A stretch of DNA of 50,243 bases, from the NCBI GenBank assembly GCA_902587315.1, contig CACIKW010000006.1:1-50243 (forward strand), given 5' to 3'. Below are positions 1 to 8,581 of this stretch, one piece after another. This DNA comes from an uncultured Pelagibacteraceae bacterium (GTDB lineage Bacteria; Pseudomonadota; Alphaproteobacteria; Pelagibacterales; Pelagibacteraceae). The translations under genes and the position numbers were made by a program. The notes under the pieces were generated by a model. That model did no database searches and was not told the DNA's origin. It saw only the letters and a program-made list of their open reading frames with translations. The stretch's first letter is position 1, and every line of letters begins with the position of its first letter.

Positions 1-30
1 AAAAAAAATAAGAGAAGACGTAAGAAATAA
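1..30 (+). CDS. 3' end of an upstream gene (lysine/arginine-rich C-terminus), partial
   Basis: Frame 1 reads KKNKRRRKK followed by a TAA stop at 28-30. This looks like the last codons of a gene lying mostly outside the window, 59 bases before the CHASE2 gene. The tail is strongly basic, like the lysine-rich tail of the FecR-domain protein near 22 kb, so it might be a related protein; that is inference. Ten codons are too few to prove coding. Confidence 0.3.
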   Translation, partial: KKNKRRRKK

Positions 31-89
31 ACCCTAAAAACTTAATCAAGTTTTATTTACTTTAATTATATTCTGGTTAAATTCCTAAT

Positions 90-2183
90 GTGCGTGCTTT
101 ATTATTAAAATATACAAACTATCTGATTTTTTTTGTCCTATTAATTTTGTTAATAGCCTTAAAAATTGCCAACCCAAGCTTTATAAAATCAATTTCTTTT
201 ATAAGTTTTGATTTGTATCAAAAGATATTTCCATTAGTAAAACAGGACTCTAATGTAGTAATCATTGATATTGATGAAAAAAGCCTAGGTAAATTTGGCC
301 AGTTTCCTTGGAACAGATCTGTCTTTGCAAAAATTATAGATCAGGTTCATGCTGCAGAACCAAAAGCAATTGGATTTGACGTTTTTTTTACTGAAAAAGA
401 TAAACAATCTCCAGATGAAATTATTAAATCTTATAATTTGATACCAACCGATGTTGTTCAATTTCAAGAAATTAAAGGTCATGACGAAGTGTTTAGAGAA
501 GGATTAGAAAAATCAAAATCGGTTATTGCAGTTCTAGGAAGCAATGTTTCATCGCATGGAACTTATGATAGATCTGCAAAAGCTAAATTTCTCTCAAAAG
601 GTGGCGATCCAAAACAGTTTACTTATTCTTTTCCTTACTCAATAGGTTCTCTTGAAATGTTAGAAAAAAGTGCAAAAGGGTTAGGTTCAATTTCTTTTCT
701 TGATCAAACGGACGGTATTATTCGATCTCTACCATTAATAGTTCGTTTTAATGAAAAATTATATCCCACAATGGGACTCGAAATGGTTAGAGTTGGAGGC
801 AATCAAAAAAATTTATACGTTGAATTAAATGAAGTTGGAATTACAAGAATAAGTTCTAGACCACATAGAATTTTTTCTGATCCAAATGGAATAATCTGGA
901 TAAGATATAAAGAATCACAAAAAAGTCAGTACATATCTGCTAGTTCAGTATTTGATGGAAAGTTTGATGATAAAAAATTTAAAGATAAATATGTTTTGAT
1001 TGGTGCATCAGCTCAAGGTTTGTTCGACTTAGTTAAAACTCCTTTGGGTGTTACAATTCCTGGAGTTGAAGTTCATGCCAATGTTATAGAAAATATTTTA
1101 GATCAAAGTTATCTTATTCGAAATCCAAACACTTATGTTTTTGAGCTATTATTTTCAATTATAGTTGCTTGTGTTACATTTTTCTTTTCACAAAGGATCA
1201 AACCTAAATTTAGCTTATCAATATTTTTTGGAAGCTTTATATCTGTAGTTATAATTGGTTTTAGCGTATTTTTGTTTAGATCTGAATTAATCGATATAAG
1301 TTATCCTATTTTCATGCTTACGATAACTTTTTTAACTGGACTTTATTTTAGGTTCGTTGAAGAAAATAAAATTGCATTAGCTAATTTACAAAAAGAAGCG
1401 AAATTATTAAAAGAAAGAGAATTAGCAGGAGAAGTTCAAAAAAGCCTTTTTCCGGATATTTCAAGGTTTGAAAATTTTATTTATGCGAGCAACGTTCCTG
1501 CAAGAGATGTATCAGGAGATTATTTTGACGTAGTTAGCGTTGGTAAAAGTGAATACTTTTTTACATTAGCAGATGTGTCTGGAAAGGGAATTAAGGCTGG
1601 TATGTATATGGCAAAAGCTTCTTCAATATTTAGAACTCTTTCTAATTTGTCTTATCCTCTTGAAAAAGTTGTATTTGGAGTAAATAATGAATTGGTTGAA
1701 GCAAAATTTAAAGGAATGTTTGTTACAGCAGTATTTGGTAAGTTTAATATTGAAACTGGAGAAGTTACCTTTGTAAATGCTGGACACGAAAGCATTATGG
1801 TTTTTGACAGAAGTAAAAATTTTGAATTTATTAAATCAGAATTACCGCCTATAGGTATTATTAAATACTTCACAGAATCAATGGTTAAATCAAATACTAT
1901 CAATCTAAAAGATAAGACATTTGTAGTTTATACCGATGGAGTGACAGAGGGTTATTTAAAAAATGGTCAAGAACTTGGAGCAGAGGGTGTTCAAAGAATT
2001 GTAAATGGACTAGACAATATAACGCCAAAAAACATCGTAGATACTATTTCAAATGAACTTAATTGGGGGGCAGAAAAATTAAGAGACGATATTACTTGTC
2101 TTGCTTTAGATTTAAAAAACACAGAGTTAATTAAAAAAGCAAAAAAGAAATCTGAAAATAAACCTGTAGGTGATAATAAATAG
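90..2183 (+). CDS. CHASE2 sensor - SpoIIE-type (PP2C) serine phosphatase, membrane-bound
   Basis: This is a 697-residue sensor phosphatase. An N-terminal membrane helix (about 8-28) is followed by an extracytoplasmic CHASE2 domain (about 35-340); typical segments are VVIIDIDEKSLGKFGQFPW and YVLIGASAQGLFDLVKTPLG. Three membrane helices (about 345-425) and a short coiled linker precede a SpoIIE/RsbU-like domain (about 440-675). The metal-binding acidic motifs are present: SGDYFD, LADVSGKG, YTDGVTEG and RDDIT. The family dephosphorylates a phosphorylated STAS protein in partner-switching pathways. The STAS/HATPase pair at 26.4-27.1 kb and the second phosphatase at 43.3-44.5 kb are candidate partners. 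The start is GTG at 90; an in-frame stop at 78-80 leaves no longer alternative. The signal sensed is unknown. Confidence 0.92.
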   Translation: MRALLLKYTNYLIFFVLLILLIALKIANPSFIKSISFISFDLYQKIFPLVKQDSNVVIIDIDEKSLGKFGQFPWNRSVFAKIIDQVHAAEPKAIGFDVFFTEKDKQSPDEIIKSYNLIPTDVVQFQEIKGHDEVFREGLEKSKSVIAVLGSNVSSHGTYDRSAKAKFLSKGGDPKQFTYSFPYSIGSLEMLEKSAKGLGSISFLDQTDGIIRSLPLIVRFNEKLYPTMGLEMVRVGGNQKNLYVELNEVGITRISSRPHRIFSDPNGIIWIRYKESQKSQYISASSVFDGKFDDKKFKDKYVLIGASAQGLFDLVKTPLGVTIPGVEVHANVIENILDQSYLIRNPNTYVFELLFSIIVACVTFFFSQRIKPKFSLSIFFGSFISVVIIGFSVFLFRSELIDISYPIFMLTITFLTGLYFRFVEENKIALANLQKEAKLLKERELAGEVQKSLFPDISRFENFIYASNVPARDVSGDYFDVVSVGKSEYFFTLADVSGKGIKAGMYMAKASSIFRTLSNLSYPLEKVVFGVNNELVEAKFKGMFVTAVFGKFNIETGEVTFVNAGHESIMVFDRSKNFEFIKSELPPIGIIKYFTESMVKSNTINLKDKTFVVYTDGVTEGYLKNGQELGAEGVQRIVNGLDNITPKNIVDTISNELNWGAEKLRDDITCLALDLKNTELIKKAKKKSENKPVGDNK

Positions 2184-2197
2184 TTAAATATTTATGC

Positions 2198-2206
2198 CCA
2201 AATTGG
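2198..2206. promoter_or_regulatory. dyad CCAWWWTGG, intergenic copy 1
   Basis: CCAAATTGG, flanked by GC and TC, lies 15 bases after the phosphatase stop and upstream of the lipoprotein gene. It matches a short dyad found in four other intergenic spots here (6456, 23447, 26366, 35406). It is a possible shared operator; no binding protein is known. Confidence 0.25.
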
Positions 2207-2268
2207 TCTTAAATTAACTTTTTAATTGTCTTTTTACAAAATAATATTTATTTATCTAATTTAGGGAG

Positions 2269-2571
2269 ATGAGAAAAATTATTTTATTTATATTTGTTTC
2301 TGTGCTTTTAAATGGTTGTGCTGAATATTCTTCTTTTTTGGGTCCAAGCATAACAGTTGCAAAAACTGGTAATATCACAAGAGCCGGTAGCACACTTGCT
2401 GCCTCTTATGGTGTTGAATATGGAACTGGATTATCAACAAAAGAATTAGTAAACGAAAGTACAGAATTAAGAGAATGTGAAATTTTACATTCCGCAGAGC
2501 TTAACCAGATCTTTTTTTCGACTTTAGATGAAATGGGTTGTGTGAGATACGATCCTAGTATTCTTAGATAA
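2269..2571 (+). CDS. small predicted lipoprotein, unknown function
   Basis: This 100-residue protein has a lipoprotein signal peptide: MRKIILFIFVSVLLNGC, with the lipobox L-N-G-C and the lipidated Cys at residue 17. The mature part is about 84 residues and contains two further Cys residues (in RECEI and MGCVRY) that could form a disulfide. I do not recognise a domain family. A purine-rich AGGGAG directly abuts the ATG, closer than a normal Shine-Dalgarno. It lies downstream of the CHASE2 phosphatase on the same strand, 85 bases away, so it may be co-transcribed or have its own promoter. It is probably anchored to the periplasmic side of a membrane. Confidence 0.7.
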   Translation: MRKIILFIFVSVLLNGCAEYSSFLGPSITVAKTGNITRAGSTLAASYGVEYGTGLSTKELVNESTELRECEILHSAELNQIFFSTLDEMGCVRYDPSILR

Positions 2572-2671
2572 ATAATAGATAAAAATTCAAATATACACCT
2601 CATAATTGTAACCGCGCTAATCTTATAGATGGAAAAATTAATTTAAATTAATTATCTATTAACAATATTAA

Positions 2672-3910
2672 ATGGATAAAAAAAAAAGAATTGGAATAAT
2701 CGGTGCTGGCATTCAAGGAGTGTGCAATGCTCTTTTTTTACAAAAAAAAGGTTTTGAAGTAACTTTGTTTGATAGAGATGAACCAGGAAATTCTGCTTCA
2801 TATGGAAATGCTGGCCATTTCTCTCCTTATGCATCAGTTTCTTTAAATAGACCTGATGTGCTTTTAGATGTCCCAGCAATGTTGTTAAGTTCAAGAGGAC
2901 CTCTAGCTTTAAAATGGAACTATGTTCCAAAAATGATACCTTGGTTTGTAAAATTTTTATTTAATTGCTCAAAAAGTAAAATGATGCATACAGCAAAATA
3001 TATGCATCAAATATTAGATATAGCACTTCCTGCATTTGATGAACTTTTTGAAGACATCGATATTGAAGGAATGGTTGAAAAAAAAGGCATATTGTACATT
3101 TGGGACAAAAGTAATCTTAAAAGTCGAGAATTAGAAATTAATATGCGAAAAGAAATAGGTGTTGAACAACAAATAGTAACTCCAAAAGAAATTCATGATC
3201 TAGAACCAAACATTAAGCCATTTTATCATGGAGGTGTTTATTATAATTATGCAAGACACGCCACAAACCCTAAAAAATTATTATTAAAGCTTTTTGATTT
3301 ATTTTTAAACAAAGGTGGAAAGTTTTTAAAATTAAATATAAATGATTTGGATTTTGATGAAGATAAACCAGTATTACGTAGCGAAAATCAAAGATTTATT
3401 TTTGATAAATTAGTTATTTGTTGTGGCGCTTTTTCTAAAAAATTAACTGACAAGCTTCATGAAAATGTGCCATTAGATACTGAAAGAGGTTATCATATAC
3501 ATTTTAAAAATTGCGGGCATTTAATTTCTAGGCCCATAGTGTATCAAAATAGAGGCTTTGGCATGACTCCAATGGAACAAGGTTTAAGAGTAGTAGGTAC
3601 AGTAGAGTTTGGCGGACTAAATAATCCTTTATCAAAATCTAGAATAAAGAACTTAATTTTAAATTCAAAAGATATGCTAGATGGACTGTCAGAGCATTCA
3701 GATGAGTGGCTAGGTTTCAGGCCAACATTACCAGATTTTTTACCAGTAATTGGACCTTCAAAAAATTACAACAATGTCTACTATTCTTTTGGACATCATC
3801 ATTTGGGATGGACTTTAGGTGCCATATCTGGGAAGATAATTTCTAAAATGATTGCAAATGAGAAAACTAATCTAGATTTACAACCTTACAGCTCTTCAAG
3901 ATTCAATTAA
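2672..3910 (+). CDS. FAD-dependent amine/D-amino acid oxidoreductase (DadA/DAO family)
   Basis: This 412-residue flavoprotein starts with a Rossmann dinucleotide-binding motif, GxGxxG at residues 11-16 (IGIIGAGIQGVCNALFL), with an acidic residue ending the second strand (FDRDEPG). The DAO fold continues through the substrate domain (about 90-330) to the C-terminal FAD-contact region (GFRPTLPDFLPVIG, then HHHLGWTLG). Length and order match DadA-type D-amino acid dehydrogenases, which oxidatively deaminate D-amino acids and pass electrons to the respiratory chain. The exact substrate cannot be read from sequence; related enzymes act on sarcosine, glycine or hydroxyproline. It leads a run with an EamA exporter, a hydroxyacid dehydrogenase and MsrB, with gaps of only a few bases, so the four are likely one operon. 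Confidence 0.88.
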   Translation: MDKKKRIGIIGAGIQGVCNALFLQKKGFEVTLFDRDEPGNSASYGNAGHFSPYASVSLNRPDVLLDVPAMLLSSRGPLALKWNYVPKMIPWFVKFLFNCSKSKMMHTAKYMHQILDIALPAFDELFEDIDIEGMVEKKGILYIWDKSNLKSRELEINMRKEIGVEQQIVTPKEIHDLEPNIKPFYHGGVYYNYARHATNPKKLLLKLFDLFLNKGGKFLKLNINDLDFDEDKPVLRSENQRFIFDKLVICCGAFSKKLTDKLHENVPLDTERGYHIHFKNCGHLISRPIVYQNRGFGMTPMEQGLRVVGTVEFGGLNNPLSKSRIKNLILNSKDMLDGLSEHSDEWLGFRPTLPDFLPVIGPSKNYNNVYYSFGHHHLGWTLGAISGKIISKMIANEKTNLDLQPYSSSRFN

Positions 3911-3914
3911 TTCC

Positions 3915-4814
3915 GTGAAACAAAAAAATAATTTAGCCTATTTGTTGTTAATTTTAACTACTATTTTCTGGTCAGGAAATTTTATAGTTGGAAAAGCAGC
4001 AAGCATTTATGAAATTCCTCCTTTTTCATTAAATTTTTATAGATGGTTTTTTGCAGGATTAATTTTAATGCCTTTTACAATAAAGGAACTGATTGATAAA
4101 AAAAATTATATTTTCAGCAATTTAGGTTTTTTTATAATTTTGGGAATAACAAGTATTACAATATTTAATTCTATTGTTTATTATTCTTTATATTATACAC
4201 AAGTAATAAGTGGAGTATTAATGATATCTACAATTCCAGTTTGGATTATTTTTATTTCATCAATGTTAAATATTGAAAAAACAAATATTTTTCAAATCAT
4301 AGGAGTGGCTCTTTCACTAACTGGTGTTATTTTTATTATTACCAAGGCTGATATTAATTTAATAAAAAATTTAGATTTTAATAAAGGGGATTTGACAATG
4401 GTAATTGCAATGTTTTCCTGGGCACTTTATTCATCACTTTTAAAAAAAAAGAAATATAAAATTTCCCAAATAGCTTTGCTACAAGTAGTAATAATTACAG
4501 GATTAATTTTTTTAATACCTATTTATTTTATAGAGATGAACATGGGAAATTTAATCAAATTAGGAAAACCATTTTATTTAACGCTGACATACGTAGTTTT
4601 ATTTCCAGGTCTTGCATCATTCTTCTTTTGGATAAAAGGTATTGGTATAATTGGAGCTAATAGAGCTGGAGCATTTCTCCATCTAATGCCAATTTTTGGA
4701 GCCATCATGGCAATGATTATATTTGATGAAAAATTTATGTTTTATCATTTTCTTGGCGCAGTATTTATTATTGCTGGAATAACTCTTTCAAACAAAAAAA
4801 CTTCAAATGATTAA
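3915..4814 (+). CDS. EamA/DMT-family transporter
   Basis: This 299-residue integral membrane protein has about ten hydrophobic helices arranged as two EamA repeats, typical of the drug/metabolite transporter superfamily. The N-terminal helix has the familiar TIFWSGNFIVGKAAS pattern, and the second repeat begins near LTMVIAMFSWALYSSLLKKK. Such proteins usually export amino acids or other small metabolites across the inner membrane. The start is GTG at 3915, four bases after the preceding stop, which keeps the first helix. The gene overlaps the dehydrogenase start by 8 bases, which indicates translational coupling. The substrate is unknown; the neighbours suggest an amino or hydroxy acid. Confidence 0.9.
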   Translation: MKQKNNLAYLLLILTTIFWSGNFIVGKAASIYEIPPFSLNFYRWFFAGLILMPFTIKELIDKKNYIFSNLGFFIILGITSITIFNSIVYYSLYYTQVISGVLMISTIPVWIIFISSMLNIEKTNIFQIIGVALSLTGVIFIITKADINLIKNLDFNKGDLTMVIAMFSWALYSSLLKKKKYKISQIALLQVVIITGLIFLIPIYFIEMNMGNLIKLGKPFYLTLTYVVLFPGLASFFFWIKGIGIIGANRAGAFLHLMPIFGAIMAMIIFDEKFMFYHFLGAVFIIAGITLSNKKTSND

Positions 4815-5757
4815 AGTTGCAATATTAGACGATTATCAGAATGTTGCGCAAGAGTTTATAGATATTAAAAAACTTAATGGAAAATACGATATAGAAATTT
4901 TTAACCATCCTTTTGAAAATGAAGATATTGCTATAGAAAAATTAAGAGATTTTGAAGCATTATTAATAATGAGAGAAAGAACTAAAATCACAAAAAATTT
5001 AATTAATAGTTTAAAAAATTTAAAATTTATAATTACTAGTGGAATGAGAAACAAAGCTATAGATCTTGATGCTGCTAAAAAAAATAAAATAGTAGTATCG
5101 GGAACTGATATAAATATAAATCCTACCTGTGAATTAACGTGGGCATTAATTTTAGGATTAGCTAGAAACATCAAAATTGAGGCAGAAAATATGTACCAAG
5201 GCTATTGGCAAACAACGATTGGTGTTGAAATAAAAGGAAAAATATTAGGACTCATTGGACTTGGAAAAGTGGGATCACAGGTTGCTAAAATAGGAAAAGC
5301 TTTTGGGATGCAGGTGATGGTTTGGAGTGAAAATTTAGATTTAAACAAATGTAAAGAGCTAGAAGTTTTACCATCTAGCAAAGAAGATTTGATTAAAAGC
5401 TCTGATTTTATTTCAATACATGTTCAAGGTGGCGAAAGATACAAAGATTGTATTAAACTGAAGGAATTTGACATGATGAAAAAAACCGCTTTTTTAATTA
5501 ATACATCAAGAGGTCCAATCGTTAATGAAGACGATTTAATTATAGCTTTATCTACAAATGTAATTGCTGGAGCAGGTATAGATGTCTATGAAAAAGAACC
5601 GCTTCCTTCCGGTCATAAATTGAGATTTGTTCAAAATATTTTGTTGCTTCCACATCTTGGCTATGTAACAGCTGAAAATTATTCTATATTTTATAACCAG
5701 ATGATTGAAAATTTAGAGGCCTGTGTTAGTGGTAACCCTATCAGAACAATTGAATAA
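4807..5757 (+). CDS. D-isomer-specific 2-hydroxyacid dehydrogenase
   Basis: This 316-residue NAD-dependent dehydrogenase belongs to the D-2-hydroxyacid family (the fold of phosphoglycerate and glyoxylate/hydroxypyruvate reductases). The Rossmann motif is GLIGLGKVGSQVAK near residue 145. The catalytic triad is visible: Arg in LINTSRGPIVNE, Glu in DVYEKEPLP and His in LLLPHLGYVT. The family interconverts 2-keto acids and D-2-hydroxy acids using NAD(P)H in the cytoplasm. There is no C-terminal ACT domain, so it is probably not a regulated SerA. The ATG lies inside the 3' end of the EamA gene, and MsrB follows after 3 bases. The substrate cannot be assigned from sequence. Confidence 0.9.
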   Translation: MIKVAILDDYQNVAQEFIDIKKLNGKYDIEIFNHPFENEDIAIEKLRDFEALLIMRERTKITKNLINSLKNLKFIITSGMRNKAIDLDAAKKNKIVVSGTDININPTCELTWALILGLARNIKIEAENMYQGYWQTTIGVEIKGKILGLIGLGKVGSQVAKIGKAFGMQVMVWSENLDLNKCKELEVLPSSKEDLIKSSDFISIHVQGGERYKDCIKLKEFDMMKKTAFLINTSRGPIVNEDDLIIALSTNVIAGAGIDVYEKEPLPSGHKLRFVQNILLLPHLGYVTAENYSIFYNQMIENLEACVSGNPIRTIE

Positions 5758-5760
5758 ATA

Positions 5761-6135
5761 ATGCCAAAAGAAATAAATATTAATTTAACATCAGAGCAAA
5801 GAAAAATTATGTTTGAGGAAGGCACAGAACGACCTGGATCAAGTTCGCTGAACTATGAAAAAAGGGAAGGAAGTTATCATTGCGCAAATTGTGGAATAAA
5901 ACTTTTTGAATCAAGTGCAAAGTTTGATAGCGGAACTGGTTGGCCATCATTCTCAGAAGCGTTGCCAGGAGTGTTTGAAACTAAAACAGATTATTTGCTA
6001 GGTTATGCTAGAACGGAATATCACTGTAAAAATTGCGGCGCACATCACGGGCATATTTTTGATGATGGTCCAGAGCCTACGGGAAAAAGATACTGTAACA
6101 ACGGTATATGTTTAATTTTTAAGCCAAAAAGTTAA
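5761..6135 (+). CDS. msrB: peptide-methionine (R)-S-oxide reductase MsrB
   Basis: This 124-residue protein covers the full MsrB fold. Two zinc-binding CxxC pairs are present (Cys41/Cys44 in HCANCG and Cys89/Cys92 in HCKNCG). The core substrate motif GTGWPSF and the histidine stretch HHGHIFDDGPEPTGKRYC are intact; Cys112 in RYCNNG is the expected catalytic residue. The enzyme reduces methionine-R-sulfoxide in oxidised proteins, normally recharged by thioredoxin. An extra Cys117 close to the catalytic one could act as a resolving residue, but that is inference. There is no signal peptide, so it is cytoplasmic. It is the last gene of the operon starting at 2672 and converges on the glutaredoxin gene. 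Confidence 0.95.
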   Translation: MPKEININLTSEQRKIMFEEGTERPGSSSLNYEKREGSYHCANCGIKLFESSAKFDSGTGWPSFSEALPGVFETKTDYLLGYARTEYHCKNCGAHHGHIFDDGPEPTGKRYCNNGICLIFKPKS

Positions 6136-6150
6136 TTTTTTTAAAATAAA

Positions 6151-6405
6151 TTATTTAACTTTATTTAATAGTTCGCCTTTTCTTTCTAATTCTCTTAGTT
6201 CTTGATACCCGCCTATGTGATATTCGTCGAAAAATATTTGCGGTATAGTTCTTCTTCCATTAGCTTTTTTTATCATTTCATCTCTTAGACCATCTTTTGA
6301 TGAAATATCTATTTCTTTATATTTTAAACTATTTCTAGAAAATAGTCTTTTTGCAGCATCGCAAAAATTACACATTGGGCCTGTGTACATTGTTATAATT
6401 TTCAT
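6151..6405 (-). CDS. grxC: glutaredoxin (GrxC type)
   Basis: This 84-residue small glutaredoxin carries a dithiol active site C12-N-F-C15 (GPMCNFCDAAKRLF), a variant of the usual CPYC. The cis-proline segment RRTIPQIFFDEYHIGGYQEL contains the TxPQIF and GGY(Q/D)EL signatures that bind glutathione. It reduces disulfides and mixed disulfides at the expense of glutathione in the cytosol. It is encoded convergently with msrB, another repair enzyme for oxidative damage, with 15 bases between the stops. The upstream region (6406-6601) is shared with the divergent LysE gene and contains a CCAATTTGG dyad. Confidence 0.95.
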   Translation of the reverse strand: MKIITMYTGPMCNFCDAAKRLFSRNSLKYKEIDISSKDGLRDEMIKKANGRRTIPQIFFDEYHIGGYQELRELERKGELLNKVK

Positions 6406-6455
6406 ATTTTATATATAGTCATTTTTTTTGTTTTTTCTATAAGAGACAATCCGAC

Positions 6456-6464
6456 CCAATTTGG
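6456..6464. promoter_or_regulatory. dyad CCAWWWTGG, intergenic copy 2
   Basis: GACCCAATTTGGTC spans 6453-6466, between the divergent glutaredoxin and LysE-type genes. It has the same core as the sites at 2198, 23447, 26366 and 35406. The rest of 6406-6601 has no gene; it holds a weak long-range pairing (GTCCTA near 6550 with TAGGAC near 6585) that I would not call a defined RNA. Confidence 0.3.
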
Positions 6465-6601
6465 TCAGAAAATTTCTTAAAATTCAGCAAACCATTAAAA
6501 TTGAATTATGGAGTTTTCAAAAGCATTGTGATAAAGTGGATTTAAGATGGTCCTACTTAGCCATTTTTAGCTCCCGGTTTTTTAGGACTGTCTTCCAATA
6601 G

Positions 6602-7216
6602 ATGCTCCCTCTAGAATATTTTCTTTTTTTACAGATTATACTTTTTTTGTTCATTACTCCCGGAACCCCAAGAATAGTGATTATTTCATATTCAATGAAT
6701 TACGGAATTAATAATTGCATATGGACAGCCTTGGGAGACATAAGTGCTAATTTTATACAAGGATTACTTGTTATATTTGTTATTGGTTCTTTTTTTTCAG
6801 ATAATCCAAATATTTTAAATGTTATTAAATGGGTAGGAATACTTTATTTGCTTTATTTGGCTTACGATATTTATAAAACTAATCCAAAAGAAATAAAATC
6901 TACAGGCTTATTAGGGAAAAGTATATTTTCATTTTTTAAAGATGGTTTTATAGTTGCTGGAACAAGTCCAAAAGCATGGATGTTTTTTCCATTAATATTT
7001 CCACAATTTATTGATTTTAATTCTAATTATATTGCTCAATTTTTTATTTTAATTCTAACATATATGATTTTGGATTTTGTTTCTTTAATTGGATATGCAG
7101 TTTTAGCGAACAAATTAATTATTTGGATAAAAGCAAATCCAAAAGTAATTAATTCAATTTCAGCGTGTGTATTAGTTATAATTGCAGTTATAATTGCGAT
7201 AACACAAAGATATTAA
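6602..7216 (+). CDS. LysE/RhtB-family amino acid exporter
   Basis: This 204-residue inner-membrane protein has about six helices and the family hallmark near the N-terminus (LFLFITPGTPRIVIISYSMNYG), equivalent to the conserved TPGP region of LysE/RhtB. A second typical stretch, GFIVAGTSPKAWMFFPLIF, matches the NPKA motif of the family. Members export basic amino acids, homoserine, threonine or similar molecules and protect against overaccumulation. The ATG at 6602 has no clear Shine-Dalgarno sequence. It stands alone, between the divergent glutaredoxin gene and the binding-protein gene at 7301. The substrate is not predictable from sequence. Confidence 0.88.
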   Translation: MLPLEYFLFLQIILFLFITPGTPRIVIISYSMNYGINNCIWTALGDISANFIQGLLVIFVIGSFFSDNPNILNVIKWVGILYLLYLAYDIYKTNPKEIKSTGLLGKSIFSFFKDGFIVAGTSPKAWMFFPLIFPQFIDFNSNYIAQFFILILTYMILDFVSLIGYAVLANKLIIWIKANPKVINSISACVLVIIAVIIAITQRY

Positions 7217-7300
7217 ATCAATATATTTTTATCACTTGCTTGCATTAAAACTAATTTCTTAGTTAAATAAAGTATTAATTAATTAATAAAGGGGAAATAA

Positions 7301-8536
7301 ATGAAAATAAAAAACATTATAATCACATTTATTTCTGCAATTGCACTTGTTTTATCTTCTTCAAGTATTTCTTTAGCTAAAGTAGTTGGAGATAAAATAA
7401 TTTTAGGTGCAGCAGTTTCTCTAACAGGAAAATATTCTACCAACGGAGAACACACAAAAAATGGATACAACTTTGCTGTAGAAAGAATAAACAGCATGGG
7501 TGGTATAAAAGTTGGTGGCAAAACTTACAAATTTGACATTATTTACTATGATGATGAGTCAAATTCTGGAAGAGCAGCACAACTTGCAGAAAGATTGATT
7601 AAACAAGATGGTGTACAATACATGTTAGGACCTTATAGTTCAGGACTAACCAAAGCTATTGCGCCAGTAACTGAGGAAAATAAAATTCCTATGGTTGAAG
7701 CAAATGGTGCATCAAGATCACTATTTACAAAAGGATATAAATATCTTTTTGCAGTTTTATCGGCAGCGAATCAATATTTAGAAGTAGCTATTGATCTAGC
7801 AGTTGAGAAAAATGGTGGTAATCCAGTAAAAATTGCAATGGCATTTGAACAAGATGCTTTTTCTCAAGACGTAAGAATTGGTGTTGTAGAAGCAGCAAAA
7901 AGAACTGGATCTAAGATAATTATAGATGACAAACTTCCAAAAGAGTTAAATGATATGGCTGCAACATTGGCTAAGGTAAAAGCTACTAAGCCAGATGTAT
8001 TAGTTGTATCAGGACACTCAAAAGGAGCTTTGACTGCAATCAGACAAATAGCCGAAATGAAAGTTGATGTTAAGATGTTAGCGATGACACACTGCGATGC
8101 GTCTAAACTAGCAAAACAACATGGTAAAAATTCAGAGTATGCATTATGTGCAGCTCAATGGCATAAATCACTTTCTTACAAAGATAAATTCTTTGGAGAT
8201 GGAATGAAGTATGACAAAGAATTTAAGGCTCAGTTCGGATATAATCCTCCTTACCAAGCAGCAGAATCTTCTGCGGCTTTATTAGTTTGGAAGGATGCTT
8301 TTGAAAGAGCAAATTCTTTAGATAAGGATAAAGTTAGAGATGCTTTATCAAAAACTGATATGCAAACTTTTTATGGAAACATAAAATTTAGTCCTGCAGG
8401 TCAAAACATTGCTAAGCCAATGGTACTTTTTCAAGTAAGATGTGAAGGGGATAAATGTGAAAACAAAGTCGTAGCTCCAACAAAATGGGCAGCAGCTAAG
8501 TTAGTACATCCAGTTCCTAAGTGGTCTGAAAGATAA
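7301..8536 (+). CDS. Liv-type ABC transporter substrate-binding protein
   Basis: This 411-residue periplasmic binding protein of the type I (Leu/Ile/Val-binding, HAAT) fold has a signal peptide ending near SSSSISLA (about residue 26). The mature protein opens with IILGAAVSLTGKYSTNGEHTKNGYNFAVE, the usual ligand-pocket start of LivJ/LivK relatives (only the family pattern is cited here). It captures a small solute, probably an amino acid or amide, for the permease genes downstream. A good Shine-Dalgarno sequence (AAAGGGGAAATAA) precedes the ATG. A strong intrinsic terminator lies between its stop and the next gene, so the binding protein is expected to be made in excess over the membrane parts. 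The ligand is not assignable. Confidence 0.9.
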   Translation: MKIKNIIITFISAIALVLSSSSISLAKVVGDKIILGAAVSLTGKYSTNGEHTKNGYNFAVERINSMGGIKVGGKTYKFDIIYYDDESNSGRAAQLAERLIKQDGVQYMLGPYSSGLTKAIAPVTEENKIPMVEANGASRSLFTKGYKYLFAVLSAANQYLEVAIDLAVEKNGGNPVKIAMAFEQDAFSQDVRIGVVEAAKRTGSKIIIDDKLPKELNDMAATLAKVKATKPDVLVVSGHSKGALTAIRQIAEMKVDVKMLAMTHCDASKLAKQHGKNSEYALCAAQWHKSLSYKDKFFGDGMKYDKEFKAQFGYNPPYQAAESSAALLVWKDAFERANSLDKDKVRDALSKTDMQTFYGNIKFSPAGQNIAKPMVLFQVRCEGDKCENKVVAPTKWAAAKLVHPVPKWSER

Positions 8537-8552
8537 AAAATAAATTATATTT

Positions 8553-8581
8553 GCCCCCGATAAATCGGGGGCATTTTTTTT
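8553..8581 (+). terminator. intrinsic terminator between binding protein and permease
   Basis: An 8-bp GC-rich stem (8553-8560 pairing with 8565-8572) closes a TAAA loop and is followed by T8 after CA (8574-8581). It ends exactly at the base before the permease ATG at 8582. It is the clearest intrinsic terminator in the window and should act as a partial terminator setting the ratio of binding protein to permease. Confidence 0.93.

Noticed and set aside
6406-6601. Riboswitch or small RNA upstream of the LysE-type gene
   Set aside because: Only a weak long-range pairing is visible; I see no conserved riboswitch core and no terminator.
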